In this document: piece by piece, positions 9,535 to 19,015 of the stretch
How positions within the stretch are numbered: the first letter of the stretch is position 1
Layout of the letters: every line of letters starts with the position of its first letter
Origin: Flavobacterium sp.
GTDB lineage: Bacteria; Bacteroidota; Bacteroidia; Flavobacteriales; Flavobacteriaceae
Direction: 5' to 3'
DNA length: 64,000 nucleotides
Assembly: GCA_030151255.1 (NCBI GenBank)
Contig: JASLED010000002.1
Span: 57,537 to 121,536, forward strand
Notes under the pieces: generated by a model
What the model was told of the DNA's origin: nothing
Seen by the model: the letters and a program-made list of their open reading frames with translations, nothing else
Database searches by the model: none
Translations under genes and position numbers: made by a program

Positions 9535-12348
9535 CTATCCTACAATATTGATAATTTTTCCTGGCACAATAATTACATTTTTAGGTTCTCTACCTTGTAA
9601 TTGTGTTTTTGTGCGCTCATCAGCCATTACAATAGTTTTAATCTCATCTGCTGATAAGCTCAATGGCAATTCAATCTTAAATCTCATTTTACCATTAAAT
9701 GATACTGGATATTCCTTTGCATCTTCTTGCAGATATTCTTCTTTAAATTCTGGGAATGGTTGCGTTACAATCGATTCATTATGCCCTAGCATTTGCCAAA
9801 GCTCTTCTGCTATATGAGGCGCATAAGGTGCAATGATAATAGCTAACGGTTCTAAAATAGCACGATGATGACATTTTTGTTGTCCTAATTCATTTACACA
9901 AATCATAAATTGAGAAACAGATGTATTGAAAGAAAACGCTTCAATATCTTCTGAAACTTTTTTAATTGTTTTGTGTAATGATTTGTACATTTCTTTTGTT
10001 GGCTGTTCGTCAACAATTAAAACTTTTTCGTCATCAGCATATAATCTCCATAATTTTTTCAAGAAACCAAACACACCAGAAATACCAGCCGTATTCCAAG
10101 GTTTTGCTTGCTCTAATGGACCTAAGAACATTTCGTACAAACGCAATGTATCTGCTCCATATTCTTGACAAATCTCATCTGGATTTACAACGTTGTAATA
10201 TGACTTAGACATTTTTTCTACTTCATGTCCTACGATATACTTACCATTTTCATTACAAACAAATTCAGCATTTGCATAATCTGGACGCCAAGCTTTGAAC
10301 GCCTCCATATCTAATTCTGAAGAAGAATTTACTAAGCCAACATACGCATACAATTTCTGCACTTTTTGATCAGTAATCATATCTTTAGAAATAAATGTAT
10401 TTGTTCCGTCAATTCGATAAACAAATGCAGATGTTCCTAAAATCATTCCTTGATTAATCAATTTTTTGAAAGGCTCTTCTGTTGGTGCAACACCAATGTC
10501 TTTTAAAAATTTATTCCAAAAACGACTGTATAATAAATGCCCTGTTGCGTGCTCGCTTCCTCCTATATATAGGTCAACATTTTGCCAATAGTTTAATGCT
10601 TGTTCTGATGCAATAGCATTTTCGTTTGTTGGATCCATATAACGCATCCAATACCAAGACGAACCTGCCCAACCAGGCATTGTATTTAATTCTAAAGGAA
10701 AAATTACTTTTTCGTCAATTAATTCATTTTCTACAACCTTATTATTTGCTGTATCCCAAGCCCAAACATTTGCATTTCCTAAAGGCGGCTGACCATCTTC
10801 TGTTGGCAAATATTTTTCTACTTCCGGCAATGCAATTGGCAAATAAGCTTTGTCAATCATTTTTGGCAATCCGTTTACGTAATAAACTGGAAATGGTTCT
10901 CCCCAATAACGCTGACGAGAAAACACTGCATCTCTCAAACGGTAATTTGTTTTTCCTTTTCCTTGCCCAAGCTCTTCAATAGCTGCAATTGCTTTTGCCG
11001 ATGCTTCTTTATAACCTAATCCGTTTAAGAAATCAGAATTTTCTAGCACAAAACCTTCTTTTTCTGCAAACGCTTCTTCGCTTATATCTTGATTAAATAT
11101 ATTCTTGATTTCAATACCAAAGTGTTTCGCAAAAGCATAATCACGCGTATCACCAGCCGGAACAGCCATTACCGCTCCAGTTCCATATCCTGCTAACACA
11201 TAATCGCCAATCCAAATTTGAACTGGTTCTTTGGTAAAAGGATGTTCTGCATACGCTCCAGTAAATACACCTGATATCTTTTTTACATCAGCCATACGAT
11301 CTCTTTCACTTCTTTTAGAAGTAGCCTCGATGTAAGCTTCTACTTCAGCGTGCTGTTCATCGGTTGTAATTTTTAGAACTAAATCGTGCTCTGGAGCCAA
11401 AGTCATAAAACTAACTCCAAAAATAGTATCAGGTCTTGTTGTAAATACTTCAATCGTATCATTGCTTTCTTTCAAGTTAAAAACAACTGAAGCTCCAACT
11501 GATTTTCCAATCCAATTACGTTGACTTTCCTTTAAACTTTCTGTCCAATCAATATCATTCAAGCCTTGCAACAAACGCTCTGCATAAGCAGAAATACGCA
11601 TGCTCCATTGTTTCATTTTTTTACGAACAACAGGATGTCCTCCACGCTCAGACAATCCGTCTTTAATTTCGTCATTCGCTAAAACAGTTCCTAAAGCCGG
11701 ACACCAGTTTACTTCTGTTTCTGCCAAATACGTTAAACGGTATTGCAACAAAACGCGCTCTTTTTCTTCTTCTGAAAAAGCTTTCCACTCATCTGCAGAA
11801 AAAATTGCAATTGCATCATCACATACTGCATGTACATTTGCATTACCTTCTTTTTCAAATTGCGCAACCAATGTGCTGATATTTTCTGCTTTGTTTGTAT
11901 CTTGATTATACCAAGAATTGAACAACTGAATAAATATCCATTGTGTATGTTTATAATAATCTGCGTTAGAAGTACGCACTTCTCTTGACCAATCAAAAGA
12001 AAATCCGATTTGATCCAACTGCTCTCTATAACGAGTAATATTTACTTCAGTAGTTACCGCAGGATGCTGTCCTGTTTGAATTGCATATTGCTCTGCAGGT
12101 AACCCGAAACTATCGTATCCTTGTGGGTGCAATACATTATATCCTTGGTGTCTTTTATATCTTGCAAAAATGTCTGATGCGATATATCCTAGAGGATGAC
12201 CAACGTGTAACCCTGCTCCTGATGGATAAGGAAACATATCAAGTACATAATACTTTGGTTTGTCAGATTCATTCGATGTTTTATACGTTTGGTTTTCTTT
12301 CCAATACTTTTGCCACTTGGCTTCTATTTCTATCGGATTATATCTCAT
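9535..12348 (-). CDS. leuS: leucyl-tRNA synthetase
   Basis: This class I synthetase charges tRNA-Leu in the cytoplasm. The 937-residue protein shows the HIGH-type motif HVGH at residues 48-51 (in YPSGAGLHVGHPLGY), the CP1 editing-domain signature TTRPDTIFGVSFMTLAPEH, and the KMSKS loop at residues 712-716. It is longer than the roughly 860-residue E. coli enzyme, mainly through an insertion around residues 150-205, which is usual in Bacteroidota. It is a single-gene unit ending in a shared terminator; a promoter candidate lies 65 bp upstream. Confidence 0.98.
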   Translation of the reverse strand: MRYNPIEIEAKWQKYWKENQTYKTSNESDKPKYYVLDMFPYPSGAGLHVGHPLGYIASDIFARYKRHQGYNVLHPQGYDSFGLPAEQYAIQTGQHPAVTTEVNITRYREQLDQIGFSFDWSREVRTSNADYYKHTQWIFIQLFNSWYNQDTNKAENISTLVAQFEKEGNANVHAVCDDAIAIFSADEWKAFSEEEKERVLLQYRLTYLAETEVNWCPALGTVLANDEIKDGLSERGGHPVVRKKMKQWSMRISAYAERLLQGLNDIDWTESLKESQRNWIGKSVGASVVFNLKESNDTIEVFTTRPDTIFGVSFMTLAPEHDLVLKITTDEQHAEVEAYIEATSKRSERDRMADVKKISGVFTGAYAEHPFTKEPVQIWIGDYVLAGYGTGAVMAVPAGDTRDYAFAKHFGIEIKNIFNQDISEEAFAEKEGFVLENSDFLNGLGYKEASAKAIAAIEELGQGKGKTNYRLRDAVFSRQRYWGEPFPVYYVNGLPKMIDKAYLPIALPEVEKYLPTEDGQPPLGNANVWAWDTANNKVVENELIDEKVIFPLELNTMPGWAGSSWYWMRYMDPTNENAIASEQALNYWQNVDLYIGGSEHATGHLLYSRFWNKFLKDIGVAPTEEPFKKLINQGMILGTSAFVYRIDGTNTFISKDMITDQKVQKLYAYVGLVNSSSELDMEAFKAWRPDYANAEFVCNENGKYIVGHEVEKMSKSYYNVVNPDEICQEYGADTLRLYEMFLGPLEQAKPWNTAGISGVFGFLKKLWRLYADDEKVLIVDEQPTKEMYKSLHKTIKKVSEDIEAFSFNTSVSQFMICVNELGQQKCHHRAILEPLAIIIAPYAPHIAEELWQMLGHNESIVTQPFPEFKEEYLQEDAKEYPVSFNGKMRFKIELPLSLSADEIKTIVMADERTKTQLQGREPKNVIIVPGKIINIVG

Positions 12349-12412
12349 TTTTACAATCTTTTATTTTTAAAAACTTTCATCGCTCTATTCTACTACAGAA
12401 TCGAACATTATG

Positions 12413-12420
12413 CAAAAATA
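12413..12420 (-). promoter_or_regulatory. candidate leuS promoter -7 element
   Basis: The minus strand reads TATTTTTG, an exact TAnnTTTG match, with TCTG 18 bp upstream as a weak -33 element. It lies 65 bp before the leuS start. Confidence 0.45.
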
Positions 12421-12683
12421 AACTATATTTCTAACAATCAGAAAACTTTAATCTACTTCATTTAAAACATTCCTTCTTTTAATTGTTATTTTAAATAGTT
12501 GTACAATTTTCATATTTCTATCTAATTACTACTTTAGCACAATAAAAAAACACTCATACTTACGCTTAAAGCTTCTTTATTGCGTTTTAGTAAAAAAACT
12601 AAAATTATACACCAACAAATTATATTTAATGACGATTAGAAAAGTTTAATTGCTAATATTGTTTCTAAAACCTTTTTGTTTGC

Positions 12684-12691
12684 TATTTTTA
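12684..12691 (+). promoter_or_regulatory. candidate ftsX operon promoter -7 element
   Basis: TATTTTTA differs from TAnnTTTG only in the last base, with ATTG 22 bp upstream at 12658-12661. It lies 19 bp before the ftsX start codon. Confidence 0.35.
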
Positions 12692-12710
12692 CACCATCAA
12701 AAATTACAGT

Positions 12711-13592
12711 ATGGCATCTTCTTATGAAAAATATCAAAAACGAAGATTAATTTCTTCTTATTTTTCCGTAATCATTAGTATTTTCTTGGTATTGTCTTTA
12801 TTGGGATTACTGAGCTTATTTGTTATCAACTCTAAAAAAATATCTAATAATTTTAGAGAAACTATTCCGATGACAATATTTTTCAGTGATAAAGCGACAC
12901 AACAAGATCTTGACAGTTTTGGCGAAAAACTGAAAAAATCTGCCTACACAAAGGAGTATATTTTTGTTTCGAAAGAAGAAGCTGCAGAAAATCAAAAAGG
13001 CGATTTAGGTGAAAATTTTCTTGAATTTTTGGGTTATAATCCTCTACAAAATTCATATGATATTTTTTTAAATGGCGATTATGTTGTGGCTGACAGTATT
13101 GCAAAGATTGAAAAAGACTTGGAACAAACCACGACTATTTCTAAAATAATGTACGATAAACAATTGGTAAATTTGGTAAACGAAAACATTGTTAAAATTA
13201 CAAATTGGGTACTTATTGCATCAGGAATACTTTGTGTAATTTCAATGTTATTGATTAATAGTTCATTGCGTTTATTAATCTTTTCGAGCCGTTTTACAAT
13301 TAAAACAATGCAAATGGTTGGAGCTACAAAACGCTTTATTAGAAAACCATTTATATGGCACAGCATTCGATTAGGAATTATAGGCTCTGTATTAGCCATT
13401 GCAGCGGTTGTTACTATTACATTTTATGCAGATAAAAAATTTCCTGACTTAGAACTTTCGCCAACAGAAAATTATTTACCGTTGGTAATTGTTTGTACAG
13501 GTATTTTTATGATTGGTATTATTATTACATCAATAAGCACCTATTTTGCAACACAAAGATTCTTAAATTTAAAATCTGACGAACTATATTAG
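12711..13592 (+). CDS. ftsX: cell division protein FtsX (ABC-type permease)
   Basis: FtsX is the membrane partner of the ATPase FtsE and couples division to periplasmic peptidoglycan hydrolases. The 293-residue protein has a short cytoplasmic start, a first transmembrane helix (about residues 20-40), a periplasmic loop to about residue 160, and three further helices (about 165-185, 220-240, 260-285). The coupling-type sequence FTIKTMQMVGATKRFIRKPF near residue 200 is a family hallmark. It is followed 1 bp later by the DUF3098 gene. ftsE is not in the window, which is usual for Flavobacteria, where it lies elsewhere. Confidence 0.93.
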   Translation: MASSYEKYQKRRLISSYFSVIISIFLVLSLLGLLSLFVINSKKISNNFRETIPMTIFFSDKATQQDLDSFGEKLKKSAYTKEYIFVSKEEAAENQKGDLGENFLEFLGYNPLQNSYDIFLNGDYVVADSIAKIEKDLEQTTTISKIMYDKQLVNLVNENIVKITNWVLIASGILCVISMLLINSSLRLLIFSSRFTIKTMQMVGATKRFIRKPFIWHSIRLGIIGSVLAIAAVVTITFYADKKFPDLELSPTENYLPLVIVCTGIFMIGIIITSISTYFATQRFLNLKSDELY

Positions 13593-13593
13593 T

Positions 13594-13836
13594 ATGAAAG
13601 ACATTAACAGTAAAGACAATAGTGGTTTTGTTTTCACAAAGAAAAACTACATTTTATTAGGTATTAGCCTTGGTATTATTGCATTAAGTTTCATCTTAAT
13701 GGGTGGTGCCACAAATGATGATCCAACGCAATTTAATGAGGCTATTTACAGTTTTAGAAGAATTCGCTTAGCTCCAATTATGTTTTTTATTGGCATTGGA
13801 GTAGCTGTTTATTCCATCTTTAAAAAAACTAAATAA
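13594..13836 (+). CDS. DUF3098 small membrane protein
   Basis: An 80-residue protein with two transmembrane helices (about residues 19-38 and 56-74) separated by a conserved-looking loop rich in Asp, Phe and Tyr (FNEAIYSFRRIRLAPI). This pattern and its place between ftsX and uppP fit DUF3098, found in this position across Bacteroidota. Its start is 1 bp after the ftsX stop, so the two are probably translationally coupled. The function is unknown; a link to division or envelope synthesis is inferred from context only. Confidence 0.85.
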   Translation: MKDINSKDNSGFVFTKKNYILLGISLGIIALSFILMGGATNDDPTQFNEAIYSFRRIRLAPIMFFIGIGVAVYSIFKKTK

Positions 13837-13860
13837 CACATATACCTATATTAATAATTT

Positions 13861-14670
13861 ATGGATTTAATTCAAGCTATTTTACTAGCAATAGTAGAAG
13901 GACTAACTGAGTATTTGCCTGTTTCTTCAACTGCACATATGATTTTTGTAAGTTCTTACTACGACATTCAACAAGACGACTTTGTAAAACTTTTTCAAAC
14001 AGCCATTCAATTTGGAGCTATCTTAGCTGTTGTTGTGTTATATTGGAGAAAATTCTTGGATTTTACTCGAATTACTTTCTACAAAAAACTAATTTTAGCA
14101 GTAATTCCTGCTTTAGTTCTTGGGAAATTATTAGACGAAAAAATTGATGCTGTTTTAGGCAAAACAATTTACATCGCTATTATGCTAATCATTGGAGGTT
14201 TTGTTTTATTATTTGTAGATAAGTTTTTCAAAAATCCAAAAACTACTACAGAAGAAGATATCACTATAAAACAAGCTATTACTATTGGTTTTTGGCAATG
14301 TTTAGCCATGATGCCAGGCACTAGCAGATCGGCCGCTTCAATAATTGGCGGAATGCAACAAGGTTTATCTCGTAAAGTTGCTGCCGAATTTTCATTCTTT
14401 TTAGCTGTACCTACAATGGCTGCCGTAACAGTTTATTCTATTGTATTAAAAAAATACGAATCAGGAAAAATAGGTTACGAATTGTTATTAGAAAATTCAA
14501 ATAATTTAAAATTATTTTTACTAGGTAACGTTATTGCTTTTGTAGTGGCAATTATTGCTATTAAATTCTTTATTGGTGTTATCAATAAATATGGTTTTAA
14601 ACCTTGGGGATATTATCGTATTATTGTTGGTTCCATCTTATTATTTTACTTCGGATACTTAAAAAATTAA
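13861..14670 (+). CDS. uppP: undecaprenyl-diphosphatase
   Basis: UppP (BacA) dephosphorylates undecaprenyl diphosphate to renew the lipid carrier for peptidoglycan synthesis; activity is linked to bacitracin resistance. The 269-residue multi-spanning protein carries both active-site motifs: EGLTEYLPVSSTAH (residues 13-26, with Glu13, Glu17, Ser23 and His26) and PGTSRSA (152-158, with Arg156). It lies between the DUF3098 gene (24 bp gap) and truB (3 bp gap), in one apparent operon. Confidence 0.97.
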   Translation: MDLIQAILLAIVEGLTEYLPVSSTAHMIFVSSYYDIQQDDFVKLFQTAIQFGAILAVVVLYWRKFLDFTRITFYKKLILAVIPALVLGKLLDEKIDAVLGKTIYIAIMLIIGGFVLLFVDKFFKNPKTTTEEDITIKQAITIGFWQCLAMMPGTSRSAASIIGGMQQGLSRKVAAEFSFFLAVPTMAAVTVYSIVLKKYESGKIGYELLLENSNNLKLFLLGNVIAFVVAIIAIKFFIGVINKYGFKPWGYYRIIVGSILLFYFGYLKN

Positions 14671-14673
14671 TCA

Positions 14674-15378
14674 ATGCAATTTTCAGCAGAAGCTTTTCAA
14701 GAAGGTCAGACTATATTGATAGACAAACCATTAAATTGGTCTTCTTTTCAGGCAGTTAACAAAATAAAATGGCTCTTGAAAAAAGAGTACGGATTAAAAA
14801 AAATAAAAGTAGGTCATGCAGGAACATTAGATCCTTTAGCCTCTGGTTTATTACTAATTTGTACTGGAAAAGCCACCAAAACAATAAGCGAATTACAAGG
14901 GAAAGAAAAAGAATATACAGGTACTTTCTTCATTGGAGCAACTACACCTTCTTATGATTTAGAAACCGAAATAAACGAAACTTTTCCTACAGAACATATT
15001 TCTGCGGAAATGATAGAGCAAACAAAAATTAGCTTTTTAGGTACAACAGAACAACGTCCGCCTATTTTCTCAGCTTTAAAAAAAGATGGAAAACGGTTAT
15101 ACGAACATGCTCGAAAAGGAGAAGAAGTAGAAATAAGCACAAGACCTATTACTATTTCTGATTTTGAATTAACTCGAATTGAACTTCCTGAAATTGATTT
15201 TCGCGTTGCATGTTCTAAAGGAACCTATATTCGCTCATTAGCCTACGATTTTGGTCAAAAATTAAACAGCGGAGCTCATTTAACAAAACTTAGACGCACA
15301 AAAATTGGTGATTTTAACGTGGCAAATGCCTTTAGTATAGAAGCGTTTGAAGAAGCAGTTTTAAACAGTGTAAAATAA
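14674..15378 (+). CDS. truB: tRNA pseudouridine(55) synthase
   Basis: TruB converts U55 to pseudouridine in the T-loop of tRNAs. The 234-residue protein has the N-terminal signature LIDKPLNWSSFQAVNKIK and the catalytic motif GHAGTLDPLASGLL with Asp53. The later segment CSKGTYIRSLAYDFG is also typical. The C-terminal PUA-like domain is short, as in many Bacteroidota. The gene begins 3 bp after the uppP stop; a hairpin follows. Confidence 0.97.
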   Translation: MQFSAEAFQEGQTILIDKPLNWSSFQAVNKIKWLLKKEYGLKKIKVGHAGTLDPLASGLLLICTGKATKTISELQGKEKEYTGTFFIGATTPSYDLETEINETFPTEHISAEMIEQTKISFLGTTEQRPPIFSALKKDGKRLYEHARKGEEVEISTRPITISDFELTRIELPEIDFRVACSKGTYIRSLAYDFGQKLNSGAHLTKLRRTKIGDFNVANAFSIEAFEEAVLNSVK

Positions 15379-15383
15379 TATTT

Positions 15384-15414
15384 AAAGGCTATTTGCAATT
15401 TGTAAATAGCCTTT
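15384..15414 (+). terminator. hairpin after truB
   Basis: An 11-bp perfect stem pairs AAAGGCTATTT (15384-15394) with AAATAGCCTTT (15404-15414) around a 9-nt loop. The following T run is interrupted, so termination may be partial. It occupies most of the 51-bp gap before the next gene. Confidence 0.6.
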
Positions 15415-15429
15415 ATTGCATTTTAATTT

Positions 15430-16059
15430 ATGAATAAAGTTTTTACTTTTATTTTTGGTTTATTGACAACCATAGTATTCGCGCAAAAAACATCGTTTAA
15501 AGAAGGAGATTTCATCTTTCAAAACCTAAATTGCGGACCTTTATGCGATGCAATCAACGAAGTTACATTTGGTCATAACAATTTGAATTTTAATCATATC
15601 GGAATGATTATCGAACATAAAGGCAATTTACAAGTTATCGAAGCAACTTGGCCAGAAGTAATGATTACACCATTGGATGAGTTTTTAAACAAAACACCCA
15701 ACACCATGTATTTAGGGCGTGTGTTACCAAAGTATGAAAAATTAATTCCCGCAGCAAAAGCCTTTTCTTTACAGCAAATTGGCGTACCTTATGACATAAA
15801 TTATTTATACAACAACGGCAAATATTATTGTTCGGAATTATTGTACGATGCTTTCAAAAATGCTAATAAAAACAAAGATTTTTTTAAGCTATATCCAATG
15901 ACATATCGTTCAAAAAACGATGGAAATTTCTTTCCTGTTTGGGTAGATTATTTTGAAAAATTGAATCAACCAGTTCCAGAAGGAGATTTAGGATGTAATC
16001 CAGCAGGAATGTCTTTATCTAAAAAAATCACTATTATAGGACCTATCATCCTACAATAG
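15430..16059 (+). CDS. YiiX/YebB-like NlpC/P60-family hydrolase, secreted
   Basis: A 209-residue protein with a signal peptide (cleavage near VFAQK, residue 20). It has the circularly permuted papain-like fold pattern: GDFIFQNLNCGPLCDAI near residues 26-42, the His motif NFNHIGMI (His56), and the Cys motif KYYCSELLYDAF (Cys134). In permuted NlpC/P60 enzymes these His and Cys residues form the catalytic site. A periplasmic amidase or peptidase role is inferred; the substrate is unknown. It lies downstream of truB past a hairpin. Confidence 0.8.
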   Translation: MNKVFTFIFGLLTTIVFAQKTSFKEGDFIFQNLNCGPLCDAINEVTFGHNNLNFNHIGMIIEHKGNLQVIEATWPEVMITPLDEFLNKTPNTMYLGRVLPKYEKLIPAAKAFSLQQIGVPYDINYLYNNGKYYCSELLYDAFKNANKNKDFFKLYPMTYRSKNDGNFFPVWVDYFEKLNQPVPEGDLGCNPAGMSLSKKITIIGPIILQ

Positions 16060-16063
16060 TGAT
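16021..16063. terminator. bidirectional terminator at the 3' ends of the YiiX-like and thioredoxin-like genes
   Basis: A 14-bp stem with one mismatch pairs 16027-16040 with 16050-16063 (ATCACTATT with AATAGTGAT, ATAGG with CCTAC) around a 9-nt loop. The preceding A7 gives a strong U run to the minus-strand transcript. The left arm lies inside the last codons of the YiiX-like gene. Confidence 0.7.
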
Positions 16064-16072
16064 TTAACTTTG

Positions 16073-16675
16073 TTATTGATCTAAGCTCAACATCAACGCT
16101 GCTACTTCTTGTTGCACTTGCTGTCCTTTATTTTGAGTATACCACTTGTTCAATAAAATGATACCTTCTTCATCAAATTTTCCGTGCTCTTCTTTGTAAT
16201 TGTTAACCAGCGCTATTGCATCTGCCGGACGTGGTCCCCAGTGGCCTACAACCTGTAAACTTTCTTTTTCTACAATTAAAAGTTTTGGAATAGCTCTACC
16301 TCCATTTGTTAAATATTGATCCATTAAAGCTAAATTCTGATCGCGAAATAAAATACGCAATTCTAATTTAGCAGAAATTTCTGCCATTTTATTTAACATT
16401 GGCACAGACTGTGCGGCATCACCACACCAACTTTCCGAAATTACAATCCAATAATAATCTTTTGACAAGTTTTCAATTACCAATGCCACTTCTGGTTCTA
16501 CTTTCAACGTTTTGTCTAATCGATGTAAACGCGCTTCATTCAATTGTGCATAAGGTAAATAGTTTTCGCTTATTTGCAATTTTTCAGGATTAGTTGCCAA
16601 TGCTTCTGTTACAAAAGAACGAAACTCTGCATATGTCAAACTATTATTTAGATCTTGTTGAGAAATTGTGCTCAT
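16073..16675 (-). CDS. thioredoxin-family protein with a single active-site Cys
   Basis: A 200-residue cytoplasmic protein with a thioredoxin fold: beta strand YYWIVISESWCGDAAQ with Cys84, and a cis-proline segment GGRAIPKLLIV (Pro130). The usual second Cys of CxxC is replaced (CGDA), so it should not act as a normal dithiol reductase. This form is widespread in Bacteroidota and of unknown role; binding or single-Cys chemistry is possible. No signal peptide is visible. It is a single gene, divergent from the patatin gene. Confidence 0.8.
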   Translation of the reverse strand: MSTISQQDLNNSLTYAEFRSFVTEALATNPEKLQISENYLPYAQLNEARLHRLDKTLKVEPEVALVIENLSKDYYWIVISESWCGDAAQSVPMLNKMAEISAKLELRILFRDQNLALMDQYLTNGGRAIPKLLIVEKESLQVVGHWGPRPADAIALVNNYKEEHGKFDEEGIILLNKWYTQNKGQQVQQEVAALMLSLDQ

Positions 16676-16702
16676 TTTTCTTTAATTTTAAATACGAATA
16701 AT

Positions 16703-16710
16703 CAAAGTTA
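16703..16710 (-). promoter_or_regulatory. candidate promoter -7 element for the thioredoxin-like gene
   Basis: The minus strand reads TAACTTTG, an exact TAnnTTTG match, 28 bp before the start codon. No clear -33 element is seen. Confidence 0.4.
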
Positions 16711-16744
16711 CTATTTTCTGACATAATTCATCTAACTCCAAACT

Positions 16745-17539
16745 ATGGAAAAGTCAAAAATTGGTTTAACCCTATCTGGCGGAGGTTATAAAGGCATTGC
16801 TCATGCAGGTGTACTTAGCTTTTTAAAGGAACAAGGAATACAACCAACAATATTATCAGGTACAAGCGCTGGATCTATTGTTTCGTGTTTATATGCTATT
16901 GGCATGGATCCGAAAGAAATTTTACATTTTTTCAAATCTGTAAATGTATTAAACTGGTCGTTTGTTACTTTTAAAAAAGCTGGAATTATAGATTCCAAAG
17001 CTTTTGAAAAATATTTATATTCTGTATTTGAAGATAAAACTTTGTCTGATTTACCGATAAACGTAAAAATTAATTCAACCGATATTGCCAAAGGAAAAAT
17101 TCACGTATTTGATCCACAAACAAAAATTATCGATGCAATATTAGCATCAAGTGCTTTTCCTGCGGTATTATCCCCTCACACCATAAACGATACTATTTTT
17201 AGCGATGGAGGTATTTTAAATAATTTTGCCACCGATTTGATTCGAAATGAGTGTGATTTTTTAATTGGAAGTAACGTTTGCCCGATAGAATCGGTAAATC
17301 CAAATGACATACAATCTATTAAAAATGTAACAGTGCGTGCTTATTTTCTAATGACAGCAAGTCATAGCATTGAAAAAGGTGCTTTATGCGATTGGTTAAT
17401 CGAAGCTAGCAACATTAGAGAGTATTCTACTTTTGAAAGAAACAAACAACGAATGGACGAAATTTTCGAATTGGGATATCAGGCTGCTGCAAAAGGCTTT
17501 ATAGAACAAGAGGATAAATTCAAAAAAGCTATTTTTTAG
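16745..17539 (+). CDS. patatin-like phospholipase
   Basis: A 264-residue acyl hydrolase of the patatin family. It shows the oxyanion motif SGGGYKGIAHAG (residues 11-22), the nucleophile elbow GTSAG with Ser41, and the catalytic Asp in SDGGILNN (Asp154), which together form the Ser-Asp dyad. No signal peptide or beta-barrel domain is present, so it is probably a cytoplasmic or membrane-surface lipase rather than an outer-membrane type. The substrate cannot be deduced. It lies 46 bp upstream of pyrH, which has its own promoter candidate. Confidence 0.9.
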   Translation: MEKSKIGLTLSGGGYKGIAHAGVLSFLKEQGIQPTILSGTSAGSIVSCLYAIGMDPKEILHFFKSVNVLNWSFVTFKKAGIIDSKAFEKYLYSVFEDKTLSDLPINVKINSTDIAKGKIHVFDPQTKIIDAILASSAFPAVLSPHTINDTIFSDGGILNNFATDLIRNECDFLIGSNVCPIESVNPNDIQSIKNVTVRAYFLMTASHSIEKGALCDWLIEASNIREYSTFERNKQRMDEIFELGYQAAAKGFIEQEDKFKKAIF

Positions 17540-17546
17540 AAGTTAA

Positions 17547-18305
<759 letters not shown>

Positions 18306-18315
18306 TACTATAGTT

Positions 18316-18879
18316 ATGACAGAAGAAATAGATTTAATTATTGCAGCTGCACAAGAAGCAATGGACGGTTCTATTGCTCATTTAGAAAAGTCTTTATTAA
18401 ATATCCGTGCTGGAAAAGCATCTCCTCAAATGCTAGGAGCTGTTTTTGTTGAATACTACGGATCACCAACTCCACTTTCTCAAGTAGCTAACGTGAGTGT
18501 GCCAGATGCAAGAACACTTACAGTAACACCTTGGGAAAAAAACATGTTGCAACCAATTGAAAAAGCAATTATGATTGCTAACTTAGGCTTAAACCCTATG
18601 AACAATGGTGAAAATATTATTATTAATATTCCTGCACTTACCGAAGAAAGACGTAAAGATTTAGTAAAACAAGCTAAAGTAGAAGCTGAAGACGCTAAAA
18701 TTGGTATCAGAAATTCTCGTAAAGACGCAAATAACGACATCAAAAAAGAAGAAAAAAATGGTACATCTGAAGACATCTGTAAAGATGCTGAAGATCAAAT
18801 CCAAAGATTAACAGACGCTTTTGTAAAAAAGATAGATGAAATTCTATCTAAAAAAGAAGAAGAAATCTTAAAAATATAA
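18316..18879 (+). CDS. frr: ribosome recycling factor
   Basis: RRF, together with EF-G, splits post-termination ribosomes. The 187-residue protein shows the family segments LLNIRAGKASPQML, PLSQVANVSVPDARTLTV, PWEKNMLQPIEKAI and LTEERRKDLVKQAK. Length matches the family (about 185). It is co-directional with pyrH, 10 bp apart, and is followed by a compact terminator. Confidence 0.98.
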   Translation: MTEEIDLIIAAAQEAMDGSIAHLEKSLLNIRAGKASPQMLGAVFVEYYGSPTPLSQVANVSVPDARTLTVTPWEKNMLQPIEKAIMIANLGLNPMNNGENIIINIPALTEERRKDLVKQAKVEAEDAKIGIRNSRKDANNDIKKEEKNGTSEDICKDAEDQIQRLTDAFVKKIDEILSKKEEEILKI

Positions 18880-18881
18880 TG

Positions 18882-18906
18882 AAATCCGCATTTTGCGGAT
18901 TTTTTT
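18882..18906 (+). terminator. terminator after frr
   Basis: A 9-bp perfect stem pairs AAATCCGCA (18882-18890) with TGCGGATTT (18894-18902) around a TTT loop, followed by more T residues. Confidence 0.85.
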
Positions 18907-18953
18907 ATATCACTTTCAACCACAATAAACTGTATTACATTGATAGATTTTTG

Positions 18954-18961
18954 TACATTTG
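18954..18961 (+). promoter_or_regulatory. candidate asnS promoter -7 element
   Basis: TACATTTG is an exact TAnnTTTG match 54 bp before the asnS ATG. The -33 region is weak. Confidence 0.45.
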
Positions 18962-19015
18962 CGAGTATTTCGATTAATAAAAACGAATTACCTGAGTAAC
19001 AAAAATATATTCAAA

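Larger units (their letters stand above)
12349..12710. other. divergent intergenic region leuS/ftsX
   Basis: This 362-bp AT-rich gap separates divergent leuS and ftsX. I see one promoter candidate for each gene and no open frame with coding character, no RNA gene and no strong hairpin between them. Confidence 0.6.

Noticed and set aside
10626..10982. Open frame antisense to leuS
   Set aside because: It is composition-driven, with a Leu-rich translation, and leuS is intact on the other strand.
18959..19015. Longer asnS starting at TTG 18959
   Set aside because: The TTG overlaps TACATTTG; the family N-terminus starts at the ATG at 19016.
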